Shown piece by piece: positions 1-7,877 of a stretch of 64,000 nucleotides of DNA. Under the pieces are notes generated by a model that searched no databases, was not told the origin of the DNA, and saw only the letters and a program-made list of their open reading frames with translations. The position numbers and the translations under genes are program-made. This stretch comes from Roseomonas sp. (GTDB lineage Bacteria > Pseudomonadota > Alphaproteobacteria > Acetobacterales > Acetobacteraceae): assembly GCA_020249775.1 (NCBI GenBank), contig JADCFA010000016.1, forward strand, positions 1-64,000. The letters are read 5' to 3'. Each line of letters opens with the position of its first letter. Position 1 is the first letter of the stretch.

Positions 1-1
1 A

Positions 2-199
2 ATTGACGCTTCCAGGCCTACCCCGCGTCTGCACGACCGGAGCTTGGCCGCTTACTTGCTCCAGATCGCTAGGCTCGGCGGGTACCTCAACCGCAACCAC
101 GATCCGCCACCCGGGAACATGGTCATATGGCGCGGATTGACGCGTCTTCACGATATCGCCCGTGGCATACATATCGGCTCAAAACGACGATGTGGGTAA
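2..199 (+). pseudogene. IS4-family transposase, C-terminal fragment
   Basis: The frame starting at base 2 is open to the TAA at 197-199 and reads as the C-terminal end of an IS4/Tn5-type transposase. Recognisable blocks are an IARLGGYLNR segment, then DPPPGN, then VIWRGLTRLHDIARG, a pattern familiar from the last ~50 residues of these enzymes. Only about 65 residues lie in the window, so the upstream part is cut by the window edge or lost. No terminal inverted repeat was identified after the stop. The family call is from memory of the motif. Whether the element is complete to the left cannot be judged. Confidence 0.65.
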
Positions 200-213
200 T
201 TGAAAGACGCCAA

Positions 214-573
214 ATGCCAAATGAGTTTCTGGTAATTTCTCCTGGAACGCGTCTTTCATGGGGTTTAATCGGACGTGATAACGAAGCATTAATCGTCCAG
301 GTTGGCGAGCGCCTCTCTGATGGCAAACGATCGCGTAACTGTTCGGTCACGGCAGTCAACGCTGATTTTGGAAGGTTGCGCACGGGCCTTGAGCGACAAT
401 TTCAGTTGCGCAAGCTTGGCGATGTAAAGCAAGGGTCGAGTGACGTAACAATCTATAATGCCACATTGATTGGATACCCAAACTTTGTTAGCGTTGGATT
501 GCGACTCATGCGCGACTCGCAGCGTCCGGAGACGTTTCTCACCTTATCCATGTTCGAAGTCGCAGGATTTTAG
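214..573 (+). CDS. Hypothetical protein, low GC
   Basis: This ORF encodes about 119 residues and is not recognised. The frame is open from 127, but everything before 199 overlaps the transposase tail, so ATG 214, preceded by a weak GAAAG, is preferred; ATG 190 is possible. There is no signal peptide or membrane segment. The sequence has alternating short hydrophobic strands, suggesting a small beta-rich domain. Composition is clearly more AT-rich than the backbone, consistent with recent arrival next to an IS element. It stops at TAG 571-573, and the same frame then runs straight into the HigB-like tail, so this region may be a rearranged junction rather than an intact gene. Confidence 0.4.
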   Translation: MPNEFLVISPGTRLSWGLIGRDNEALIVQVGERLSDGKRSRNCSVTAVNADFGRLRTGLERQFQLRKLGDVKQGSSDVTIYNATLIGYPNFVSVGLRLMRDSQRPETFLTLSMFEVAGF

Positions 574-690
574 ACAACAAAAACTCTTCGAATGTTTGGG
601 CCGTCAGCACCGAAAAACTCGCGCCTGATATTCAGGATTGATCGGACGGAAATCGAAATGATCAACCTGGATTATGAGGATTATCATTGA
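574..690 (+). pseudogene. Truncated HigB-type toxin, C-terminal remnant
   Basis: Between the TAG at 571-573 and the TGA at 688-690 the frame encodes a short peptide ending NSRLIFRID...IEMINLDYEDYH. HigB/RelE-type killer proteins characteristically end in a strand followed by DYH, directly upstream of HigA. The Arg-Leu-Ile-Phe strand also fits the penultimate beta strand of the family. About 25-30 C-terminal codons survive; the N-terminal two thirds, including the catalytic region, are missing, apparently replaced by the unknown ORF upstream. The stop codon lies within the ribosome-binding region of the following antitoxin gene, as in intact higBA operons. Confidence 0.5.
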
Positions 691-701
691 AGGACGCAGC
701 A

Positions 702-1037
702 ATGACCAGCGCGCAACCCACCCGCCTGAAAAACCCCGCCCATCCGGGCGGCTTCATCAAGCACGAAGTCATTGACCCCCACGGGCTTTCGGTGACGGAA
801 GCGGCCAAGGTGCTCGGCGTCACGCGGCCCGCGCTTTCCGCGCTGCTGAATGAAAGGGCGGCGCTATCGCCCGAAATGGCGATCAGGGTCGAAAAGGCTT
901 TTGGCGTTTCCATGGATACGCTGATGCGCATGCAGGGCAGCTTCGATATCGCGCGCGCCCGGAAGCGCGCGCATGAGATCCAGGTCACACGCTTCAAGGC
1001 GCCCAAGGCCAAGGGCGAAAACCGGGCGGGGAGCTAG
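702..1037 (+). CDS. higA: HigA-family antitoxin (XRE HTH)
   Basis: This is a type II antitoxin that binds DNA through a helix-turn-helix and normally neutralises HigB. Family landmarks are NPAHPGGFI near residue 10, the HTH segment LSVTEAAKVLGVTRPALSAL (residues ~28-47), and MALRIEKAF-like and MDTLMRMQ blocks, at full family length (111 residues). ATG 702 is chosen over TTG 687 because GAAGGA at 689-694 sits 7 bases upstream. The cognate toxin upstream is only a remnant, so this antitoxin is probably orphaned. The stop codon lies inside the left arm of a perfect hairpin that follows. Confidence 0.85.
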   Translation: MTSAQPTRLKNPAHPGGFIKHEVIDPHGLSVTEAAKVLGVTRPALSALLNERAALSPEMAIRVEKAFGVSMDTLMRMQGSFDIARARKRAHEIQVTRFKAPKAKGENRAGS

Positions 1038-1055
1038 CTTAACTAGCTCCCCGCC
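1025..1055 (+). terminator. Perfect hairpin ending higA
   Basis: GGCGGGGAGCTAG (1025-1037) and its exact reverse complement (1043-1055) flank the 5-base loop CTTAA. The 13-bp perfect stem includes the higA stop codon. No strong T tract follows, so it may act as a bidirectional terminator between higA and the convergent kinase gene. Confidence 0.6.
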
Positions 1056-1118
1056 GCCTCTGCTTTCCCGCTAAATAGGTCAAAAAACCCGCTCACCACA
1101 TCCGCAATATACCGCCCC

Positions 1119-3119
1119 TCAATCACGCCGGTTGGCATTCACCGCGCCACCCGGCGCCACAGGAAAGGCAGCAAGGCTTTTTTCCACCAGATTAGGAAGG
1201 CTCTGGCAAAGCTCAGAAACGCGCGGCATATCGCGCGCCACGCACGCCTCCTCCAGGGAAGACGCAATGGAACGCAAGGCCGCCGCACCAAAAGTGCCGG
1301 CTGCGGATTTCAGCCCATGGGCTTCTTCTTCAATCACCGAAACATCATCGGTCGCGGTCAGGCGTGCCACACGCGCGCGGGTTTCATCGGCAAAAACACC
1401 AATCAGCCGCGGCAGCCGCCCGGGGCCAACGGCCGCGCGCAATTCCTGCAAGGTGGTATGGTCAATCAGCGTCGGGCCGGCCGGATCAGGCTCATCCGCT
1501 GCAACGCGTGGCCGGCGCGGCCGGTTTTCCAGCACATCGGAAACCGCGGAAAGCAGCGCGGTCAGGTCCATGGGCTTCGCCACATGCGCATCCATGCCGG
1601 CGGCAAGGCAGCGCGCAACCTCATTCGGCATGGCAGCGGCGGTCATGGCAATGATCGGCACGCGCCCGGCAGGGCCTTCCAGGGCGCGGATTGCGGCCGT
1701 TGCGGCAAAGCCATCCATGCGCGGCATGCGCACATCCATCAGCACCAGATCATAAGCGGCGGTGCGCGCAGCGCCCAGCGCTTCTTCACCATCGCGCGCC
1801 AAATCCACCGCATAGCCGGCCTTGCGCAGAATGGCCGCGGCAACAAGCTGATTAGCCTCCCCATCTTCTGCAATCAGGATACGCCCGCGCGCGCCGGGCA
1901 GGGGTTTTGCCAGGGCGGGTTTGGGCAAAAGTGTGCTCGGCGGGCGGCCTGATTCTGCAATGGGGCGCAGCGGAATCTCGAAGGAAAAGGTGGAACCCTT
2001 GCCAGGCGTGGAAGCTAGAACAATGCGCCCACCCATCAGCCCCACCAGGCGCTTGCAGATCATCAGGCCAAGGCCAGAACCGCCATAGCGCCGTGCGGTT
2101 TCCGGCCCGCCTTGCGCGAAACGCCCAAATAGCCGCGCCTGCACTTCGGGCGGCATGCCAATCCCCGTATCGGCCACGGCAAAGCGCACCTGGCCAGTCG
2201 CCTCGGCCCGTTCCACGCGAATGCCAACACCACCAACGGCAGTGAATTTCACCGCATTATCGGCAAGGTTCAGCAGCACTTGCCGCAAGCGCCGCGCATC
2301 GCCAATCACCCGCGCGGGCAAAAGGGGGTCAATGCTGGCTGAAAGCCTGATGCCCTTTTCCGCAACGGCCGGCGCCAGCAGATCAAGCACTTCGGCCACC
2401 GGTGCCGCCAGATCAAAGGCTTCTTCCTCAATCGCCAAATGCCCCGCTTCAATGCGCGACAGATCAAGCATTTCATTCACGGTCGCGAGCAGCAATTCAC
2501 CGCAGCGCCGCGCGGTTTCCGCATAGGCGTGCTGTTCGGCATCCAGCGTCGTGTCCAGCAGCAGCGAAATCGTGCCCATCACGCCATTCATGGGCGTGCG
2601 GATTTCATGGCTCATGAAGGCCAGGAAATCGCTTTTCTCGGCATTGGCGCGTTCTGCGGCGCGGCGGGCGCGTTCCGCATCGCGCGCGAATTGCTCGCGC
2701 GCGGAGACATCATGCTGAATGCCAAAAATATAGCGCACATCACCATCATCGCCGAAAATCGGCGACAAATGCAGTTCATTGACGAAGCGCGAGCCATCCT
2801 TGCGGTGATTGACGATTTCAACGTCAATCGCCTTGCCGGTTTCAATTGCCTCACGCAGCGCCTTAATGTGGCGCGGATTGGTGCCGGGCCCTTGCAGGAA
2901 GCGGCAATTGCGCCCGATGACTTCTTCTTCCGCATAGCCGGTGATGCGATAAAAGGCCGGGTTAGCGTAAATGATCGGGCAATCGGGCAGGTTCGGATCG
3001 CAGATCACAATGCCCGTCGGTGTCGCGAGCACGGCAGCGCTCAGCACGCCCTGTAAGGGCGTCGGCAATTGGGCCGCGAGGCTACTCGCTGTAGGAGACG
3101 AGCGCTTCGAATGGGACAT
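1119..3119 (-). CDS. LOV-domain hybrid histidine kinase (LOV-HisKA-HATPase-REC-HPt)
   Basis: A probable blue-light photoreceptor kinase of 666 residues. The PAS domain (~25-140) carries the LOV signature GRNCRFLQG, with the flavin-adduct Cys at 72, NHRKDG and FVNEL (candidate FMN-contacting Asn 104 and 114) and FGIQ with Gln 135. Next come HisKA with FMSHEIRTP (His 171), an HATPase domain with N, G1 (DTGIGM) and G2 (GGSGLGL) boxes at ~280-350, a receiver with Asp 462 in [11 protein letters not shown], and an HPt domain with His 601 in HGLKSAAG. All phosphorelay residues are present. The start at 3119 has GGGAGGAAG upstream; the gene overlaps the 3' end of apt by 38 bases. The output partner is not encoded nearby, and the cytosolic protein has no membrane segment. 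Confidence 0.93.
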   Translation of the reverse strand: MSHSKRSSPTASSLAAQLPTPLQGVLSAAVLATPTGIVICDPNLPDCPIIYANPAFYRITGYAEEEVIGRNCRFLQGPGTNPRHIKALREAIETGKAIDVEIVNHRKDGSRFVNELHLSPIFGDDGDVRYIFGIQHDVSAREQFARDAERARRAAERANAEKSDFLAFMSHEIRTPMNGVMGTISLLLDTTLDAEQHAYAETARRCGELLLATVNEMLDLSRIEAGHLAIEEEAFDLAAPVAEVLDLLAPAVAEKGIRLSASIDPLLPARVIGDARRLRQVLLNLADNAVKFTAVGGVGIRVERAEATGQVRFAVADTGIGMPPEVQARLFGRFAQGGPETARRYGGSGLGLMICKRLVGLMGGRIVLASTPGKGSTFSFEIPLRPIAESGRPPSTLLPKPALAKPLPGARGRILIAEDGEANQLVAAAILRKAGYAVDLARDGEEALGAARTAAYDLVLMDVRMPRMDGFAATAAIRALEGPAGRVPIIAMTAAAMPNEVARCLAAGMDAHVAKPMDLTALLSAVSDVLENRPRRPRVAADEPDPAGPTLIDHTTLQELRAAVGPGRLPRLIGVFADETRARVARLTATDDVSVIEEEAHGLKSAAGTFGAAALRSIASSLEEACVARDMPRVSELCQSLPNLVEKSLAAFPVAPGGAVNANRRD

Positions 3120-3618
3120 CGAGCTTCTTCCTCCCTTCAAGAAATGAGAGCTCAATCAGCGCGGCGGCCGCTGGCACAACGGCACCCGCCTGGCGCAACA
3201 GGGCAATGCCGGCGGCCATGGTGCCGCCGGTGGCCAACAGATCATCCAAAATCACCACGCGCTGGCCGGGGCTGACGGCATCGGCCTGCATTTCAATCCG
3301 GTCCGTGCCGTATTCCAAAGCGTAATCAAGCCCGATGCGCGCGCCGGGCAGCTTGCCCTGCTTGCGGAGCATGATGAAGCCCAGCCCCAATTCCAGCGCC
3401 AGCGGTGCGGCGACCAAAAAGCCGCGGCTTTCAACGCCGGCCAGAAGATCGGGCTTATGCGGCCCGATCGCGCGCGCCATGCGCGCCATGGCAGTGCGCC
3501 AAGCGGGGCCGTGGCGGAGCAGGGTGGAAATGTCATAGAAAAGGATGCCCGGTTTGGGAAAATCCGGGATGCCGCGGATATGGGCCTTGAGATCAAGTTG
3601 GTCGTTGGTGTCTGTCAC
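3082..3618 (-). CDS. apt: Adenine phosphoribosyltransferase
   Basis: This enzyme converts adenine and PRPP to AMP in purine salvage, in the cytoplasm. It is 178 residues, normal for the family. The PRPP-binding motif [14 protein letters not shown] spans residues ~121-134, and the N-terminal [14 protein letters not shown] and GVESRGF blocks are typical of Apt. Its stop codon lies inside the start of the downstream LOV kinase gene, so the two are translationally coupled or at least co-transcribed. No functional link between them is evident. Confidence 0.96.
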   Translation of the reverse strand: MTDTNDQLDLKAHIRGIPDFPKPGILFYDISTLLRHGPAWRTAMARMARAIGPHKPDLLAGVESRGFLVAAPLALELGLGFIMLRKQGKLPGARIGLDYALEYGTDRIEMQADAVSPGQRVVILDDLLATGGTMAAGIALLRQAGAVVPAAAALIELSFLEGRKKLDVPFEALVSYSE

Positions 3619-3752
3619 GTGTCTGCGCTGTCGTTGTTTCTGCTTTGCTTTGCCGGTCAGTCCCCGCCGCCTTGACAGGTGAGGCCTGACTGAGCCCTTC
3701 CTGGGCGATCATAACTATGTGACAATTCAAATGTCCAGCGAAGTTGACACAT

Positions 3753-3974
3753 ATGGCAAAATTTCCGGGCCATCCCCAATTACCGGCCATGTCAAAACCT
3801 ATGCTTGCCGGAATTATCGGCGTCCTTGGCTTTCTGTTCTATGTGGCGGCGGTGATAATGCTGGCCGATCATGTACTTGGCACGCATTGGACGGTGGAAT
3901 TCGTCTATTTCGCGCTGGCCGGCATTGTCTGGGTCTGGCCCGCCAAGGCCCTGATCATCTGGGCGGCGCGGTAA
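3753..3974 (+). CDS. DUF2842 family small membrane protein
   Basis: A predicted inner-membrane protein of about 73 residues with two hydrophobic helices (MLAGIIGVLGFLFYVAAVIMLA and VYFALAGIVWVWPAKALIIW). The layout and the final W-x-x-PAK-x-L-I-x-W segment match the alphaproteobacterial DUF2842 family, whose function is unknown. Start choice is uncertain: ATG 3753 gives a longer N-terminus, ATG 3789 (MSKPMLAG) gives a length closer to the family. Neither has a convincing ribosome-binding site. It lies alone between apt and the convergent tRNA. Confidence 0.7.
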   Translation: MAKFPGHPQLPAMSKPMLAGIIGVLGFLFYVAAVIMLADHVLGTHWTVEFVYFALAGIVWVWPAKALIIWAAR

Positions 3975-3979
3975 AGCGT

Positions 3980-4056
3980 TGGTCGGAGTGAGAGGATTCG
4001 AACCTCCGGCCCCTGCGTCCCGAACACAGTGCTCTACCAGGCTGAGCTACACTCCG
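3980..4056 (-). tRNA. tRNA-Pro (anticodon CGG)
   Basis: The minus strand folds into a complete cloverleaf. The acceptor stem is CGGAGTG/CACTCCG, the D arm GCTC...GAGC, the anticodon stem CTGTG/CGCAG with loop TTCGGGA giving anticodon CGG, and the T arm contains GGTTCGAATCC. CCA is encoded (complement of 3980-3982). It decodes CCG, a frequent proline codon in this GC-rich genome. Confidence 0.95.
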
Positions 4057-4213
4057 AGGCCGACCGTGACGTCCCGCGGCTATAGCGGGCGGGGCAAAAC
4101 CCCGCAAGCGGGCAGGCGGCAGGCTTCATGGAGTGCCAGTCATTGCCATGCCTTATGGTAAGTTCTTTCTTGCAACGTCGCTGCACCCCTTCAAGCAGCA
4201 TTGGGAGAAACAG

Positions 4214-4654
4214 ATGAAACTTTGGTAATATACCGCCACGCTGGTCACGGTCCTGGCGCTCGCAATACCCGCTTGGGCTCAGGGGGACATTATAGCCGCC
4301 CGCCGGGATGGCCTGAAAGGCATTGCCCGCCAAATGGAAGGCATCAAGGCAATCGTTGATCAACGTGGCGACCCGCGTGCGACAGGTGCTGGCATCGGCG
4401 AAATGATCGGTTTTTTTGAAGGCTTCCCCGCACGTTTCCCTGCAGGCAGCGGTTCTGGTGATACACGCGCGCTGCCAGCGATTTGGACCGATCGGGCCGG
4501 GTTCGAAACGGCCAATGCGAATATATTGACCCAGTTGCGCGCCCTTCAGGCCGCCGCAAATTCGGGTGATCAAGCGGCCTTTGGTGCCGCTTTTCAGCAA
4601 ACCGGGGCCACCTGCGGCGCCTGCCATCGCCCCTATCGCGGCCCTGCCCGCTAA
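4214..4654 (+). pseudogene. Cytochrome c' with premature stop in the signal peptide
   Basis: The reading frame from ATG 4214 (preceded by GGGAGAAA) encodes MKLW, then a TAA at 4226-4228, then in the same frame a normal signal peptide continuation ending AIPAWAQ. A c'-type cytochrome domain follows, with helix-rich sequence and a C-terminal heme motif CGACH (near 4612-4626) followed by RPYRG. No ATG, GTG or TTG exists between the stop and 4334, so periplasmic export is lost unless the stop is misread. Restart at ATG 4334 would give a leaderless 106-residue protein. The convergent neighbour is cytochrome b561, a common partner gene. A sequencing error in the single codon is an alternative explanation. 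Confidence 0.75.
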
Positions 4655-4693
4655 GCCGGCGCTACCGATAAGGCGTGCTTGGGGCGGGGCGTT

Positions 4694-5368
4694 TCAAAAG
4701 AAGCGGATAAACGAGAATACCGCTGCCCCCGCCAAAACAAGCAGGCCGAGTGCGAGCCGCCCGGGTGCCAAGCGCGGCGCCTTGGCGCCTTCGGGCAGCA
4801 GCTTTTCGCCGGTCAGCATTGGCATGACCAATTCATGGCCCTTGATCAGCTTGTAGAGCATGATGGCCAGCACATGCAGGGCAATGGTCAGCACCAGATA
4901 GCGTTGCACGGCAAGATGGAGCGCGGAAAGCGATTCTGAAGTCGCCTCGGTCACTTTCAGCGCCAAAGGCCCATGCTGGGAATAGCTGAAACCTGGATCA
5001 TGATTGGCGAAAAGCCCGCTGAAAGCCTGGGTCAGCAGCAGCGCCAAAAGCACGACCACCATCCAACCGCCAGCCGGGTTATGGCTGGTTTCCGTGTCCC
5101 TATCGCGCTTCGCAAGGCGCCCCAATTGCCGGGCTGCCGCCAGCGGTGACTTCAGAAAAAACACAAAGCGCGCATTCTCTGACCCGAAAAACCCCCAAAG
5201 GATGCGAAACAGCACCAAAGTCAGGATGGCGTAGCCAGAGGCATAATGCAGCGTCCAGACGCCGCTTTTGCCGCTCGCGTAGGAAAGCGCAACCAGCAGG
5301 ATCAGCCCCCAGTGAAACAGGCGTATGGGGCGGTCCCAGATGCGGATTCGGGTGGTTGATGAGCTCAT
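4694..5368 (-). CDS. Cytochrome b561 family protein
   Basis: A predicted di-heme inner-membrane electron-transfer protein of about 224 residues. It opens with IRIWDRPIRLFHWGLI, the classic first helix with its heme-ligand His. Further helices contain LHYASGYAILTLVLFRILWGF, a GGWMVVVLLALLL segment, and LHLAVQRYLVLTIALHVLAIMLYKLIKGHELV with paired His residues. The start at 5368 (MSSSTTRIRIW) follows GGCGGGGGAA; an upstream in-frame extension to 5479 is IS-derived sequence and is rejected. It probably passes electrons from quinol to the cytochrome c' encoded convergently, whose gene is interrupted here. Confidence 0.9.
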   Translation of the reverse strand: MSSSTTRIRIWDRPIRLFHWGLILLVALSYASGKSGVWTLHYASGYAILTLVLFRILWGFFGSENARFVFFLKSPLAAARQLGRLAKRDRDTETSHNPAGGWMVVVLLALLLTQAFSGLFANHDPGFSYSQHGPLALKVTEATSESLSALHLAVQRYLVLTIALHVLAIMLYKLIKGHELVMPMLTGEKLLPEGAKAPRLAPGRLALGLLVLAGAAVFSFIRFF

Positions 5369-5672
5369 TTCCCCCGCCAATACGTGCCTAGGCCGAGTCC
5401 TTGTTTCAGGCCCATGACGCGATACATAAAAGACTTCTTCACAATCCAGTGCAAGCCAAGATCTTGCTTCCTCGCGCACAGCAGCAGGGGGACAGGAGCA
5501 TTGGCAACGAACAAGCCGGCGGAACCCCCGTCAAGAGGCTGGACAATGCTACCATAATGCCCTTCATCTGGCTTACTCGGCACATTTCCTCCTCAATGGC
5601 ACAAGGATGCAATGGTGAATTCCGAAGTGTCCGGCTTCAGCACCTATGGGACCAAATTGGCGATTTGAGTGA

Positions 5673-5730
5673 CGGAGGATTTCTGGCTCATCTTCACTCC
5701 TTGGGGTTACGATGAGCCAGAAATCCTCCG
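5673..5730. repeat. 20-bp perfect inverted repeat
   Basis: CGGAGGATTTCTGGCTCATC at 5673-5692 is matched exactly in reverse complement at 5711-5730, with an 18-base spacer. The right arm is the beginning of the IS3-type OrfA coding sequence (MSQKSS), so the left arm is a head-to-head copy of the same start region. This looks like a rearranged IS end rather than a terminator. Confidence 0.8.
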
Positions 5731-5807
5731 CCCCACCCATGCGGGTGCCAGCCGAAAAGCTGGTTCGCGACATTCGTCGTGCCACGCGCAGGCGCCATTC
5801 CGCCCAA
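5712..5807 (+). pseudogene. IS3-family OrfA transposase, N-terminal fragment
   Basis: ATG 5712 begins a peptide MSQKSSAPPMRVPAEKLVRD followed by IRRATRRRHSAQ, which I recognise as the N-terminus of IS3-group OrfA proteins (the segment before the HTH). After about residue 32 similarity ends, and the frame runs on into unrelated sequence overlapping the 3' end of rpoD. HTH, leucine zipper and OrfB are absent, so this is a dead fragment. Confidence 0.55.
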
Positions 5808-5885
5808 GCAGTTTCAAATGATTTGACGACGGACAGCCGCGGCTTACCCCGGCGGGGGTCAGTGGGCAGCGCCCCCGTCACTCCC

Positions 5886-7808
5886 TCAATTATCCAAGAA
5901 AGACCTTAGTTTCCGGCTCCGGCTTGGATGTTTCAGTTTGCGCAGCGCCTTGGCTTCAATCTGGCGGATGCGTTCGCGCGTGACGTTGAATTGCTGGCCC
6001 ACTTCTTCCAGCGTGTGATCCGTATTCATGCCGATGCCAAAGCGCATGCGCAGCACGCGTTCTTCGCGGGGTGTCAGGCTGGCCAAGACGCGCGTGGTCT
6101 GTTCGCGCAGATTTGACTGGATCGCCGCATCAATCGGGATGATCGCGTTCTTGTCTTCGATGAAATCACCAAGATGGCTGTCTTCCTCATCCCCGATCGG
6201 AGTTTCAAGGCTGATCGGTTCCTTCGCGATCTTCAGCACCTTGCGCACCTTCTCAAGCGGCATGCCGAGCTTTTCGGCGAGTTCTTCCGGCTGAGGTTCG
6301 CGCCCGATTTCATGCAGCATCTGGCGTGAAGTGCGCACCAGCTTATTGATAGTTTCAATCATATGCACCGGAATGCGGATGGTGCGCGCCTGATCGGCGA
6401 TGGACCGCGTAATGGCCTGGCGGATCCACCAGGTGGCATAGGTGCTGAACTTATAGCCGCGGCGATATTCGAACTTATCCACCGCCTTCATCAGGCCGAT
6501 ATTGCCTTCCTGGATCAAATCCAGGAATTGCAGGCCGCGATTGGTGTATTTCTTGGCGATGGAGATAACAAGGCGCAGATTGGCCTCGATCATTTCCTTC
6601 TTCGCCTGGGTCATATCGCGTTCGCCGCGCGACACCGTGGCATATACGCGCTTAAATTCCGCGACCGGCAGGCCGGTTTCATTCGCGACTTCGCTGATGC
6701 GCGTGCGGATTTGTTCAACCTCAGCGCCGTATTTCGCGACAAAAGGCTTCCAGCCCTTGCCCGGCAGATTGCCAACGCGTTCCAGCCAGGCAGGGTCCAT
6801 TTCGCTGCCGCGCCATTGCGCCAGGAATTCATCGCGCTTGACCTTCTGGCTATCGGCCAGGCGCAGCACCTGGCCTTCCATCTGGGTCATGCGGCGGTTC
6901 AGCGTTTTCAGCTGATCAACCAATTCTTCGATGCGGTTATTGTGCAGCTGCACCTTTTCAACCAGCGTGATCAGTTCCTTGCGGAGCTTTTCGTAGTTTT
7001 TCTCCCCGCGCGTCGCCAATTCCTCGCCCGAGGTAAAAGCTTCCATACGCTTCGAACTCAGCTTGGAAAGCTTGGCGTAAATGCCTTCAATCTGCTCAAA
7101 AGTCGCCAGCACTTCCGGCTTCAGCTTTTCTTCAAGCGCGGAAAGCGAAAGACCGAGTCCTTCCCCTTCTTCGCCTTCTTCAAATTCCTCCACCGCGGCG
7201 GAGGCAGCGGCTTCGGGATTGCCGGCGGATTGGGTTGCTTCCAGGTCAATAATGTCGCGTAGCAGCATGCGCGGCGGTGTCTGGCGCACCGCTTCATGCC
7301 AACGCAGAATGGCCTTGAAGGTCAGCGGGCTTTCGCACAAGCCGCCAATCATCATGTCGCGCCCGGCTTCAATCCGCTTGGCGATGGCGATTTCGCCTTC
7401 GCGGGAGAGCAATTCAACACTGCCCATCTCACGCAGATACATGCGGACAGGATCATCGGTGCGCCCGACGCTTTCCTCATCCACATTGCCGCCGGCTTCT
7501 TCTTCGTCTTCGCCATCCGCGCGCGTGACGGGCTTGATCAGCGCGCCTTCGCCTTCTTCGGCTTCTTCCGCTTCGGATACGGTGATGCCGGCTTCGCTCA
7601 ACATCGCCATGGTGTCTTCGATCATTTCCGAAGACACTTGTTCTGAGGGCAATACGGCGTTGATTTCGTCCACCGTCACATAGCCGCGTTCCTTGCCGCG
7701 GGCGATCAGCTTCTTCACCGCCGCCGATTGGATGTCGAGCAGCATGCCCTCCACCTGTTCGTCGCGGGCTTCGACCGGTTCCGCCCCTGCCGCCGCTTTA
7801 GTCGCCAT
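5886..7808 (-). CDS. rpoD: RNA polymerase sigma factor RpoD (sigma-70)
   Basis: The primary housekeeping sigma factor, 640 residues. Region 1.1 is at the N-terminus, followed by [22 protein letters not shown] (region 1.2), an acidic non-conserved insert, the region 2 core [27 protein letters not shown] with [21 protein letters not shown], region 3, and region 4 ending [21 protein letters not shown]. All promoter-recognition regions look intact. GGAG lies about 9 bases before the start. It is downstream of dnaG in the conserved primase-sigma order with a 69-base gap, so the two are probably co-transcribed. Confidence 0.98.
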   Translation of the reverse strand: MATKAAAGAEPVEARDEQVEGMLLDIQSAAVKKLIARGKERGYVTVDEINAVLPSEQVSSEMIEDTMAMLSEAGITVSEAEEAEEGEGALIKPVTRADGEDEEEAGGNVDEESVGRTDDPVRMYLREMGSVELLSREGEIAIAKRIEAGRDMMIGGLCESPLTFKAILRWHEAVRQTPPRMLLRDIIDLEATQSAGNPEAAASAAVEEFEEGEEGEGLGLSLSALEEKLKPEVLATFEQIEGIYAKLSKLSSKRMEAFTSGEELATRGEKNYEKLRKELITLVEKVQLHNNRIEELVDQLKTLNRRMTQMEGQVLRLADSQKVKRDEFLAQWRGSEMDPAWLERVGNLPGKGWKPFVAKYGAEVEQIRTRISEVANETGLPVAEFKRVYATVSRGERDMTQAKKEMIEANLRLVISIAKKYTNRGLQFLDLIQEGNIGLMKAVDKFEYRRGYKFSTYATWWIRQAITRSIADQARTIRIPVHMIETINKLVRTSRQMLHEIGREPQPEELAEKLGMPLEKVRKVLKIAKEPISLETPIGDEEDSHLGDFIEDKNAIIPIDAAIQSNLREQTTRVLASLTPREERVLRMRFGIGMNTDHTLEEVGQQFNVTRERIRQIEAKALRKLKHPSRSRKLRSFLDN

Positions 7809-7877
7809 GCCGTGTCACTCCATCCAACTGCAACAGGCACCCGGCGCCCCGGATGCCCGCGCATCTACCCTCTACAC

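Larger units (their letters stand above)
5369..5885. other. Gene-poor segment with IS debris
   Basis: No intact gene was found between cytochrome b561 and rpoD. The stretch holds a 20-bp perfect inverted repeat and the first ~32 codons of an IS3-type OrfA on the plus strand. Open frames at 5365-5583 on the minus strand and elsewhere match nothing recognised. The segment is best read as decayed insertion-sequence remains. Confidence 0.5.

Noticed and set aside
5368-5479. Longer cytochrome b561 starting at 5479
   Set aside because: The extra 37 residues are polar and derive from IS debris, and the normal first helix follows the start at 5368.
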